Shown: positions 1 through 5,332, counted from the first letter of the stretch. The stretch: DNA of 5,354 nucleotides from Acidimicrobiia bacterium (GCA_019247975.1 JAFBAD010000277.1:1-5354); one strand, 5' to 3'. Notes: a model not told the origin generated them from the sequence alone. Translations and numbers: made by a program.

Positions 1-594
1 CGGGCCCAGTGGACCCGATCGGGCGTCGAGGCAATCGCGTGGTTCGAAGCCGGTCCGGTCGCGCTGGTGCTGCTTGACCTAGGGCTCCCCGATCTGGACG
101 GACTCGAGGTCGCCAGGCACCTCCACCAGGCCGACCCGACGGTGCCCGTGATGATGCTCACTGCTCGGGTCGACGAGGCCGACATCGTGGTTGGGCTCGA
201 CGCCGGGGCGGTCGACTACATCACCAAACCGTTCCGGCTGCCGGAACTGCTTGCGCGCATCCGAGCCCAATTGCGGCGGATGGACGGCGTGCCGGCGGAC
301 TCCTGGACTGCTGCGGACCTCTGCGTCGACGCGGGAGCACGCCGGGCGTGGATCGGCGAAGAGGAGGTCGACTTGCGGTTCAAGGAGTTCGATCTTCTGG
401 CCCGGCTCATCGCGGACGCCGGTAACGCCGTGACCCGCAAGACGTTGATGGCTGACGTGTGGGGCCACCACTGGGAGGGGTCGACCAAGACCCTGGACTT
501 TCACATCGCGACATTGCGAGCGAAGATCGACCCGCCGGGCGGGCCGAGTCGGATCACCACCTTGCGAGGCGTGGGCTATCGGCTTGAGCCGTGA
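1..594 (+). CDS. OmpR/PhoB-family response regulator, 5'-truncated by window edge
   Basis: This is a two-component DNA-binding response regulator in the cytoplasm, phosphorylated by a sensor kinase and acting on promoters. The frame is open from base 1, giving 197 visible residues. Typical members have about 225, so roughly 25-30 N-terminal residues, including the acidic pocket, lie outside the window. In the receiver domain, the phospho-acceptor Asp is visible residue 26 (bases 76-78, in LLDLGLPDLDG). The conserved Thr is residue 54 (MMLTAR) and the conserved Lys is residue 76 (ITKPF, bases 226-228). The C-terminal winged helix spans about residues 100-197. It includes FKEFDLLARL, the recognition-helix region GSTKTLDFHIATLRAKI and the closing wing RGVGYRLEP. 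An internal GTG at 67 is not the real start, because it would remove half the receiver domain. No complete kinase gene follows. The target genes are unknown; the membrane-protein gene downstream on the same strand is the obvious candidate. The family call is secure. Confidence 0.95.
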   Translation, partial: RAQWTRSGVEAIAWFEAGPVALVLLDLGLPDLDGLEVARHLHQADPTVPVMMLTARVDEADIVVGLDAGAVDYITKPFRLPELLARIRAQLRRMDGVPADSWTAADLCVDAGARRAWIGEEEVDLRFKEFDLLARLIADAGNAVTRKTLMADVWGHHWEGSTKTLDFHIATLRAKIDPPGGPSRITTLRGVGYRLEP

Positions 595-856
595 GGCGAC
601 GGTCCCGTTGGCGCTTCGGCTGATCGCGGCGAGCCCGGGCAAGGAAAGCGCTCTCGCGTCGCGCCTCGGCCGGCGAATCCGATCGGGCTGCTTCGTTCAG
701 TTCGACCCGTACTCCGCGAGGTTCTGGCCGTGTTTTAACCAAAGGCGCGCCCCCGGTTCGCAGGACCGTCCCTAGGTTCAGCGGCTGCTGCGGGCGGCGA
801 CGATGTGTGAAGTCGCTCCGCGCTCCGACGAGTTCCCTCCCCGAGCAGAAGGTGCG
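595..856 (+). other. Intergenic region lacking the expected histidine kinase
   Basis: This gap between the response regulator and the membrane-protein gene holds no convincing gene. A GTG at 591 overlaps the regulator's stop codon (GTGA), a typical coupling arrangement for regulator-kinase pairs. Its frame (VRRRSRWRFG) ends after 10 codons at 621-623. A second frame opens with TTG at 584 and runs 63 residues to a TAG at 773-775; it shows no membrane segment or kinase motif, and I do not call it a gene. A locally AT-richer patch at 732-743 and a TAGGTT at 773-778 (TANNNT type) could belong to a promoter for the downstream gene, but no matching -35 is visible. No terminator-like hairpin with a T-run is seen. 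Confidence 0.5.
847..852 (+). promoter_or_regulatory. Ribosome binding site deciding the membrane-protein start
   Basis: AGAAGG lies 4 bases before the ATG at 857. It favours this start over the in-frame ATG at 803, whose upstream sequence is a poor Shine-Dalgarno match and which would add 18 non-hydrophobic residues. The spacing is a little short, so this is good but not decisive evidence. Confidence 0.55.
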
Positions 857-1651
857 ATGAGCCAAGCGACGAGGACCCAGGCCAAGGTGCTGTTCAGCAA
901 GGTGCCTGAGGTCACCATCTTCTTCTGGATCATCAAGATCCTGGCGACGACAGTCGGCGAGACGTTCGCCGACTACCTCAACGAGACGTTGGGCTTCGGA
1001 CTCACCACGACCACTTGGGTGATGACCTCCCTGCTGGTGGTGGCCCTGGTCGTCCAGTTCCGGGTGAAGAAGTACGTGCCGCCGATCTACTGGACCGTCG
1101 TCGTGTTCATCAGCGTCGTCGGCACCCTCATCACCGACAATCTCACCGACGGTCACAACGTGCCGCTCAAGCTCACGACGTCGGTGTTCGCTGTGCTCCT
1201 CGCCATCGTGTTCGTCCTTTGGTACCGGCAGGAGGGGACGTTGTCGATCCATTCGATCGACACCCCCAGGCGTGAGGCGTGGTACTGGCTCGCCATCCTG
1301 GTCACGTTCTCGCTTGGCACCGCGGCTGGCGATCTCATCAGCGAGTCGTTCAGCCTCGGCTACTGGAAGTCGATCTTTCTCTTCGGCGGACTCATCGGTG
1401 TCGTTTGCATAGCTACGTTCGTCTTCAACCTCAGCCGGGTCGTAGGCTTCTGGGCTGCGTACATCCTCACCCGTCCCCTGGGTGCCTCGATCGGCGACTT
1501 CATGTCCCAGAAGCACGTCCACGACACCGATTGGGGTCTCGGTTTGGGCACCACCGGAACCAGCGTCATCTTTCTGGGCGCGATCCTCGTGGTCGTTGTC
1601 TTCTTGAGCATCACCAAGAAGGACCAACCGCCGCCGATCGTGGCCGACTAG
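857..1651 (+). CDS. COG4705-like polytopic membrane protein with internal duplication
   Basis: A 264-residue integral membrane protein; I recognise it as the uncharacterised membrane-anchored protein family COG4705, from memory of its KVPEVT...FFWIIKIL and ILTRPLGAS signatures. About eight membrane helices are visible, at roughly residues 20-41, 52-68, 78-95, 106-123, 141-160, 171-190, 196-215 and 233-252. The protein reads as two four-helix halves. Each odd-numbered helix ends in a related motif: GETFAD (34-39), GTLITD (89-94), GDLISE (158-163) and GASIGD (209-214). Acidic residues near or within helices could bind a cation or proton, but this is inference and no substrate is known. The start at 857 is chosen because the family core begins at about residue 15 and a Shine-Dalgarno match precedes it; a start at 803 would give 282 residues. 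The C-terminal tail is short and charged. The gene follows a response regulator on the same strand and may be its target. The insertion sequence begins 21 bases after its stop. Confidence 0.8.
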   Translation: MSQATRTQAKVLFSKVPEVTIFFWIIKILATTVGETFADYLNETLGFGLTTTTWVMTSLLVVALVVQFRVKKYVPPIYWTVVVFISVVGTLITDNLTDGHNVPLKLTTSVFAVLLAIVFVLWYRQEGTLSIHSIDTPRREAWYWLAILVTFSLGTAAGDLISESFSLGYWKSIFLFGGLIGVVCIATFVFNLSRVVGFWAAYILTRPLGASIGDFMSQKHVHDTDWGLGLGTTGTSVIFLGAILVVVVFLSITKKDQPPPIVAD

Positions 1652-1672
1652 GGCGCCTATCCACCGCGCCCT

Positions 1673-1696
1673 TGGAAGTACCCCGGGTTGACGGAC
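1673..1696 (+). repeat. Left terminal inverted repeat of the IS3 element (IRL)
   Basis: The repeat starts TGGAAGTACCCCGG and continues, after two mismatched bases, with TGACGGAC. It matches the reverse complement of 2898-2921 at 22 of 24 positions, with mismatches at repeat positions 15 and 16. TTGACG at 1688-1693 inside the repeat resembles a -35 box, as is common for IS3-family promoters. The hexamer 17 bases further on (GACGTT, 1711-1716) is only a weak -10, so a promoter here is tentative. Confidence 0.93.
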
Positions 1697-1728
1697 ATCT
1701 GAGCTGAGGCGACGTTGGTCGCTTCGAG

Positions 1729-1734
1729 AAGGAG
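1729..1734 (+). promoter_or_regulatory. Ribosome binding site of orfA
   Basis: AAGGAG lies five bases before the ATG at 1740. It is a near-perfect Shine-Dalgarno sequence and fixes the orfA start. Confidence 0.8.
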
Positions 1735-1739
1735 TCCTG

Positions 1740-2030
1740 ATGCCCCGTCCGCATCCACCGGAGTTCCGTCAACGCGCGGTGGAGTTCGCTCGGCTTCGTG
1801 AGAAGCCGGTCGCCGAGCTCGCTTCAGATCTCGGGATCTCCGAGTCGTGCCTTCGTAACTGGATGGCCCAGGCCGACTGCGACGAGGGCCGCCGCGACGA
1901 CGGCCTGTCGACTGCTGAGCGCGACGAGCTGGTGAAGCTGCGCCGGGAGCTGCGCGTCGCCAAGCTCGAGAACGAGATCTTGAAGCGCGCCGCGGCGTAC
2001 TTCGCTTCGGAGAACGTTCTCCCAAAATGA
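1740..2030 (+). CDS. IS3-family transposase OrfA (helix-turn-helix, leucine zipper)
   Basis: A 96-residue DNA-binding subunit of the insertion sequence. In IS3-family elements this protein binds the terminal repeats and regulates transposition, or forms the N-terminus of an OrfAB fusion transposase. Residues 8-45 form a helix-turn-helix of the HTH_Tnp_1 type, with PPEFRQRAVEFA, then PVAELASDLGISESCLRNWM. Residues 60-90 are a predicted coiled coil: L64, L67, L71, A74, N78 and L81 fit a/d heptad positions, with a polar Asn at an a position as in many dimeric zippers. The length is typical of the family (about 90-100). A strong Shine-Dalgarno precedes the ATG. The stop TGA overlaps the orfB ATG, and the last sense codons form a slippery heptamer (2021-2027). 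The gene looks intact and could still make a repressor-like protein. Confidence 0.93.
   Translation: MPRPHPPEFRQRAVEFARLREKPVAELASDLGISESCLRNWMAQADCDEGRRDDGLSTAERDELVKLRRELRVAKLENEILKRAAAYFASENVLPK
2021..2030 (+). promoter_or_regulatory. Candidate -1 frameshift site and ATGA overlap between orfA and orfB
   Basis: In the orfA frame the last codons read C CCA AAA TGA. This is a canonical X_XXY_YYZ slippery heptamer (2021-2027) directly before the stop. A -1 slip would re-pair as CCC AAA and continue ATG ATC into orfB, producing OrfAB. The same bases give an ATGA overlap (2027-2030) that would allow coupled re-initiation of OrfB alone. IS3-family elements are known to use -1 frameshifting, usually on A-rich heptamers. 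I did not establish a downstream stimulatory structure. Confidence 0.6.
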
Positions 2031-2882
2031 TCTACGCCTTCATCGCCGAGCGCTGCTCGGACCTGCCTGTCTCGGTGTGCTGCCGGGTGATGAAGGTGTC
2101 GACGTCGGGCTTCTATCAGCGCCGCGCCGAGCCGGTCACCGCCCGCGAGCGTGTCGAGGCCGACCGGGCGAACACGGTGTTCGATGTCTGGAAGATGTCG
2201 CGGCACTCCGATGGGATGCCTCGCATCCGCAACGAGCTCCGTCTCGGTCTCGGTCAGGGCTGCTCGCGGACCCGGACCGCGCAGCTGATGGCCATCTGTG
2301 GGGCGGTCGGCATCCATTACAAGCGTCGAGGCGGCTGCACACGACCCGGTGACAGCGACGATCTGGTCAACCGGGTCTTCGACCCCCGAAGGCCCCGACC
2401 GGCTCTGGTGCATGGACATCACCGAGCACCCGACCGGGACCGGCAAGGTCTACCTCGGGGTCCTCATCGACGCATGGAGTCGACGCGTGGGCGGCTGGTC
2501 GATCGCGGACCACCTCCGAGCCGAGCTCGTCGCCGACGCGGTGCAGATGGCCGCCTGGCGGCGCCGACCTCCCGAGGGTCAGACCATCGCCCATTCCGAC
2601 CACGGATCCCAATACACGAGCTGGCTGTTCGGGAACCGGCTCCGAGGAGCCGGCCTGCTCGGCTCGATGGGCACCGCCGGCGACGGCTTCGACAACTCCG
2701 TCGCCGAAGCCTTCTTCTCCGGGCTCCAACGCGAGCTTCTCGACCAGCACCAGTGGGACATCCGTGAACAACTCGCCCTCGCGATGTTCGACGGGATCGA
2801 GACCTGGTACAACCCGCGCCGCCGACACAGCTACAACGACGGCCTCAGCCCTATCGACTACGAGACCGCATCAGCGGCTTGA
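2027..2882 (+). pseudogene. IS3-family transposase OrfB (DDE integrase), frameshifted
   Basis: Catalytic subunit of the insertion sequence, a DDE integrase (rve) performing copy-out/paste-in transposition. The first 118-119 codons, from ATG 2027, encode the usual N-terminal region, including an HTH_21-like stretch and MPRIRNELRLGLG. At 2383-2387 a run of five C shifts the frame. The rest continues from GAA at 2388 as PEGPDRLWCMDITEHPT to the TGA at 2880-2882. Removing one C gives a 284-residue protein, normal for the family. All three catalytic residues lie after the break: Asp at 2415-2417 (WCMDITEH), Asp at 2598-2600 (HSDHGSQYTS) and Glu at 2706-2708 (AEAFF). The last two are separated by exactly 35 residues, the family spacing. 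Without correction, the first frame runs on as nonsense to 2767 and lacks the active site. A sequencing error in the homopolymer is the main alternative to true inactivation. Confidence 0.9.
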
Positions 2883-2897
2883 CCCCACAACCATCCC

Positions 2898-2921
2898 GTC
2901 CGTCAGACCGGGGTACTTCCA
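2898..2921 (-). repeat. Right terminal inverted repeat of the IS3 element (IRR)
   Basis: Read on the minus strand it starts TGGAAGTACCCCGG, identical to the left end for 14 bases, then TC, then TGACGGAC. This gives 22/24 identity with 1673-1696. It begins 15 bases after the orfB stop and ends in CA on the plus strand, fixing the right end of the element at 2921. Confidence 0.93.
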
Positions 2922-2950
2922 TCACGCCGTAGGGCTTGTTCCTGCTCGGG

Positions 2951-2975
2951 GCGCCATGACCGTGTGGTCAGGCGC
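2951..2975 (+). promoter_or_regulatory. Strong hairpin / operator-like palindrome
   Basis: The sequence reads GCGCC, a single A, TGACC, loop GTGT, GGTCA, GGCGC. The stem is therefore 10 perfect base pairs, interrupted only by one bulged A at 2956. The core TGACC-N4-GGTCA (2957-2970) has the form of a dimeric repressor operator. No T-run follows, so it is not a typical intrinsic terminator. It lies 30 bases beyond the insertion sequence and about 105 bases before the next gene's preferred ATG. It could be an operator, a leader-RNA structure, or a terminator stem of a lost gene. Confidence 0.5.
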
Positions 2976-3079
2976 ACGCGAGCGATGTCATCGTCACCTT
3001 TTGGCGAGCAGGCAGTGCTGGCTTCGGCCCAGCTGGTGGCGCACGTCTCTTACAGGTGCCTTCGGGTAGAGCCGCTGCG

Positions 3080-3766
3080 ATGGCCACGACCAGCACGCGA
3101 CGCCGGGCCGCCGCACGGCGCACGTTTCTGAGCATCTTCCCGGATGGCTTTCGAGACGAGCGGTACCTGGCGTGGGAGCGCGACTACAAGGTCGATGCCC
3201 ACCGCAGGTGGCGAGACGAGGTCGGCGGCGAGGCCGAGCTGCGGGCGGCGCTCGAGGCGGGCCGGCATCGGGACGTGGCGGCCGGCGCCGTGCGCGTCGA
3301 GGCGGGCCGGCCGTTGCTGTTCTCGTTCGAGAAGATGGCGCTGCGGGACGCCGTTGTCCGTTCGGAGGTCGGCGCCCACCGGTTCGCCGAGGGGCTCTAC
3401 GACTGGCTCCACGGCCCCGGAGGAGAGCGCGCGCGCTTCGAGCGCTGGACCGACGTAGTGCAGTCGCTCCCGCGTCGCCAGACCCGTGTTGCGACGTGGC
3501 CCGTGGTCACCGTGTTCGGCGCGATCGCACGACCTCGCGTCCACGTGTTCGTGAAGCCGCTCACGATGCGCCGGGCGGCCGCGGCCTACGGCTTCGACCT
3601 CCGCTACCACTCGACCCCTGACTGGGAGACGTACTCGAGCGTGCTGGAGCTCGCACGCGTCGTACGCGCCGAGTTGGCGGATCTGCGACCGCGAGATCAG
3701 ATCGACGTTCAGTCGTTTCTGTGGGTCCTCGGGTCCGATGAGTACGCGGAGGCCCGCGCCGCCTGA
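3080..3766 (+). CDS. Conserved protein of unknown function
   Basis: A 228-residue soluble, Arg- and Ala-rich protein with no signal peptide or membrane helix. I recall homologues in other bacteria annotated only as hypothetical, and I know no function. The most conserved-looking blocks are FPDGFRDERYLAWERDYK near the N-terminus, LLFSFEKMALRDAV, then FAEGLYDWLHG. These are followed by SLPRRQTRVATWPVVTVFG, HVFVKPLTMRRAAAAYGFD and LRPRDQIDVQSFLWVLGSDEY near the C-terminus. The invariant-looking Lys, Arg, Asp and Glu residues could form an active or binding site, but no catalytic motif is identifiable. The ATG at 3080 is chosen because GGGTAGAG lies 9 bases before it; an in-frame GTG at 3056 would add eight residues and has no Shine-Dalgarno. 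The gene stands alone, between the insertion sequence and a convergent operon. The upstream palindrome at 2951-2975 may regulate it. Coding status is supported by codon bias and coherent hydrophobic/charged patterning. Confidence 0.8.
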   Translation: MATTSTRRRAAARRTFLSIFPDGFRDERYLAWERDYKVDAHRRWRDEVGGEAELRAALEAGRHRDVAAGAVRVEAGRPLLFSFEKMALRDAVVRSEVGAHRFAEGLYDWLHGPGGERARFERWTDVVQSLPRRQTRVATWPVVTVFGAIARPRVHVFVKPLTMRRAAAAYGFDLRYHSTPDWETYSSVLELARVVRAELADLRPRDQIDVQSFLWVLGSDEYAEARAA

Positions 3767-3818
3767 CTCCGCGGTCCAACCCGAGCCGACGTGTGGGTGA
3801 AGCGCCTGCTCCTCGTCG
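3767..3818. other. Convergent intergenic gap, no clear terminator
   Basis: Only 52 bases separate the stop of the plus-strand unknown gene from the stop of the minus-strand monooxygenase-like gene. No stable GC hairpin followed by a T-run is visible on either strand; the best pairing is a loose four-base ACCC/GGGT with a long loop. Termination may be factor-dependent or occur inside the opposing gene. Confidence 0.4.
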
Positions 3819-4127
3819 CTACGAAGGCTGCTTCTCCGCCACGACATCGAGCTGCTCGATCGTCGGCTCCTCGAAGAGCTCGCCCGTCTGCTCACCGAGC
3901 GCTCTCGCGACCTCGCCCGACAGGTGCGACTGGCGCCCGTCCTCGTCGGGAAACGCATCGAAGATCCCGAACGACGACGGTCCGAACCGGATGCCGAACC
4001 ACCTCACGGTCTTCGGCTCCCCTTCGACCAGCGACAAGCCCTTGGCCAAGAAGTCACTGACGTCGTCCTCCCTGCCGGGGAGTGCTTCGAGGCGCACCAG
4101 AAGCGCCTTGCTGACCTGTGTTGTCAT
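3819..4127 (-). CDS. Antibiotic biosynthesis monooxygenase (ABM) domain protein
   Basis: A 102-residue single-domain protein of the ABM (PF03992-type) dimeric alpha/beta-barrel fold. Members include quinol monooxygenases and many uncharacterised cofactor-free oxygenases; the substrate here is unknown. The fold signature is a first strand ALLVRLEALPG (8-18), a helix EDDVSDFLAKGLSLV (20-34), and strands TVRWFGIRFG (40-49) and SFGIFDAFPDEDGRQSHL (52-69). A second helix GEVARALG follows (71-78), then a last strand TIEQLDVVAEK (89-99). The size is normal for the family and it has no signal peptide. The ATG at 4127 is chosen because AAGGAG (plus-strand 4136-4141) lies 8 bases upstream. The frame is open further upstream only because it shadows the dehydrogenase gene. 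It lies 47 bases downstream of the formaldehyde dehydrogenase gene on the same strand and is probably co-transcribed, suggesting a part in aldehyde or quinone detoxification (inference). Confidence 0.88.
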   Translation of the reverse strand: MTTQVSKALLVRLEALPGREDDVSDFLAKGLSLVEGEPKTVRWFGIRFGPSSFGIFDAFPDEDGRQSHLSGEVARALGEQTGELFEEPTIEQLDVVAEKQPS

Positions 4128-4135
4128 GGTGCTCT

Positions 4136-4141
4136 CTCCTT
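4136..4141 (-). promoter_or_regulatory. Ribosome binding site of the ABM-domain gene
   Basis: AAGGAG on the minus strand, 8 bases before the ATG at 4127. It fixes the start of the 102-residue protein within a longer open frame. Confidence 0.8.
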
Positions 4142-4174
4142 CGATCGGTTCCTGACGGGCGAACCGGGCTCGTG

Positions 4175-5320
4175 TCAATGGGACGGGTGCAGGACGACCT
4201 TGGTCCAGCCGTCGTCTCGGCTGTCGAAGTGCTTGTAGGCGTCCGGCGCCTCGTCCAGGGAAAGGTGGTGGGAGACGATCCAGGAGGGCTGGGCCTTGTC
4301 GGCGGCGATCAGGTCGCGCAGGCGCCGGTTGTACTTCTTTACCGGGCACTGCCCGCTGCCCATGGTCTGTCCCTTGAACCAGTGCAGGCCGTAGTCGAAG
4401 GCCACCTGACCCTGCCTGGCCAGCTCGTTCGGGCCGCCGGGGTCCTCTGGGACGTACACGCCGACCGATCCGATGCCGCCGGTGAAGCGCACCGACTTGA
4501 CCAGGTTGTTGAGCGTCATGTTCGGGTGCTCCGTGCCCCCCGGGTCGTGCGCCTGGTAGCCCACGCACTCACAACCCCGGTCCGCACCCAGACCCATGGT
4601 CTGCTCCAACACGAACTCGACGGGATCGACGTTCGAGTCGTCGACGGGGATGGCGCCGATCTGCTCGGCCAGCTGCAGCCGGTCGGGATGGCGGTCTATC
4701 ACCATCACCTTCGACGCGCCCTTGATCGTCGCGGACAGAGCGGCCATGAGACCGACCGGCCCTGCGCCGTAGATGACCACGGAGTCGCCGGGGAGCACAC
4801 CGGCCAGCTCCGTGGCGTGGTACCCCGTCGGGAAGATGTCGGCGACCATGACGTAGTCGTCCTCCTTGTCGATCGAGTCCTCGCCGAGCCGCAGGCAGTT
4901 GTGGTCGCCGTAGGGCACCCGGAGCAGCTCCGCCTGCCCGCCCTGCCAAGGCCCCATGTCGGCGAACCCGTACGCGGCGCCGGCCATCTGCGGATCGGGC
5001 TGGGTGGTGAGGCAGTAGTTGGTGAGGCCTCGTTCGCAGTTCTTGCAGAACCCGCACGAGACGTTGAAGGGCAGGACGATCCGCTCTCCGACCTTGACCT
5101 TGTCGACGCCGTCGCCGACCTCGATGACCTCGCCGAGGTTCTCGTGGCCGAACCAGCGGCCGGTCTCGAAATCGGTCCTGCCCTCGTACATGTGCAGGTC
5201 CGAGCCGCAGATGTTCGTTGCGGTGATCCGCACCAGCACATCGGTTGCTCGTTCGATGCTCGCGTCCGGTACGTCGTTGACGCTGACCTGGTGCGGTCCT
5301 TCGTACACAACAGCTTTCAT
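4175..5320 (-). CDS. fdhA: Zinc-dependent glutathione-independent formaldehyde dehydrogenase (FdhA-like)
   Basis: A 381-residue cytoplasmic medium-chain dehydrogenase. The FdhA group oxidises formaldehyde to formate with NAD+ and without glutathione. The N-terminal GroES-like catalytic domain (about 1-150) has catalytic-zinc ligands C38 (NICGSDLHMYEG), H59 (GHENLGEV) and probably D161 (MVADIFPTGYHA). Structural-zinc cysteines are C89, C92, C95 and C103. From memory, each ligand sits exactly eight positions before its counterpart in Pseudomonas putida formaldehyde dehydrogenase. The Rossmann domain carries GAGPVG at 185-190, with acidic D209 (VIDRHPDR) after the second strand, fitting NAD rather than NADP. 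The ATG at 5320 is preceded by AGGAGG (plus-strand 5327-5332) with 6-base spacing. The protein is slightly shorter than the Pseudomonas enzyme (about 400). It is the first gene of an apparent two-gene operon with the ABM protein; the promoter lies at or beyond the window edge. A related alcohol dehydrogenase or aldehyde dismutase activity is the main alternative. Confidence 0.88.
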   Translation of the reverse strand: MKAVVYEGPHQVSVNDVPDASIERATDVLVRITATNICGSDLHMYEGRTDFETGRWFGHENLGEVIEVGDGVDKVKVGERIVLPFNVSCGFCKNCERGLTNYCLTTQPDPQMAGAAYGFADMGPWQGGQAELLRVPYGDHNCLRLGEDSIDKEDDYVMVADIFPTGYHATELAGVLPGDSVVIYGAGPVGLMAALSATIKGASKVMVIDRHPDRLQLAEQIGAIPVDDSNVDPVEFVLEQTMGLGADRGCECVGYQAHDPGGTEHPNMTLNNLVKSVRFTGGIGSVGVYVPEDPGGPNELARQGQVAFDYGLHWFKGQTMGSGQCPVKKYNRRLRDLIAADKAQPSWIVSHHLSLDEAPDAYKHFDSRDDGWTKVVLHPSH

Positions 5321-5326
5321 GAATGG

Positions 5327-5332
5327 CCTCCT
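5327..5332 (-). promoter_or_regulatory. Ribosome binding site of the dehydrogenase gene
   Basis: AGGAGG on the minus strand, a perfect anti-16S match, 6 bases before the ATG at 5320. It fixes the start and suggests strong translation. Confidence 0.85.

Larger units (their letters stand above)
1673..2921 (+). mobile_element. IS3-family insertion sequence, 1249 bp, complete ends, broken orfB
   Basis: This is a complete element bounded by imperfect 24-bp terminal inverted repeats beginning TGGAAGTACCCCGG and ending at CA. It carries the orfA/orfB pair of the IS3 family, in which orfA encodes a helix-turn-helix protein with a leucine zipper and orfB a DDE integrase. The length of about 1.25 kb is normal for the family. 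The outer flanks are CCCT on the left (1669-1672) and TCAC on the right (2922-2925), so the usual 3-5 bp target duplication is absent. orfB has a one-base frameshift, so this copy should not move unaided, though intact ends could be mobilised by a related transposase. The subgroup cannot be assigned with certainty by eye. Confidence 0.93.

Noticed and set aside
584..775. TTG-initiated 63-residue frame after the response regulator
   Set aside because: It has no ribosome binding site, membrane segment or family resemblance. Treated as non-coding, although a kinase remnant cannot be excluded.
803..856. Earlier ATG start for the membrane protein
   Set aside because: The upstream region lacks a good Shine-Dalgarno sequence, and the added 18 residues look non-conserved. 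The start at 857 has AGAAGG.
554..1627. Long minus-strand open frame (357 codons) opposite the membrane-protein gene
   Set aside because: Its translation is an unstructured run of Asp, Glu, Arg and His, typical of the antisense of a hydrophobic GC-rich gene. It crosses the real regulator and membrane-protein genes and resembles no family.
1769..2446. Minus-strand open frame (225 codons) across orfA and orfB
   Set aside because: It is the antisense of the transposase genes, which show clear family motifs on the plus strand.
2764..3069. Plus-strand frame of 101 codons running from the end of orfB past the IS end
   Set aside because: It is an out-of-frame shadow of orfB that stays open by composition; it has no recognisable domain or ribosome binding site.
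3050..3958. Minus-strand open frame (302 codons) opposite the unknown gene
   Set aside because: It is Arg/Ser-rich and low in complexity at its start and overlaps both the plus-strand unknown gene and the 3' end of the ABM gene. The plus-strand frame has the more protein-like pattern. The chance that the coding strand of this region is wrong is small but not zero.
4128..4568. N-terminal extension of the ABM-domain protein to 249 residues
   Set aside because: The extra segment is an out-of-frame translation of the dehydrogenase gene. The ABM fold begins right after the ATG at 4127, which has its own AAGGAG.
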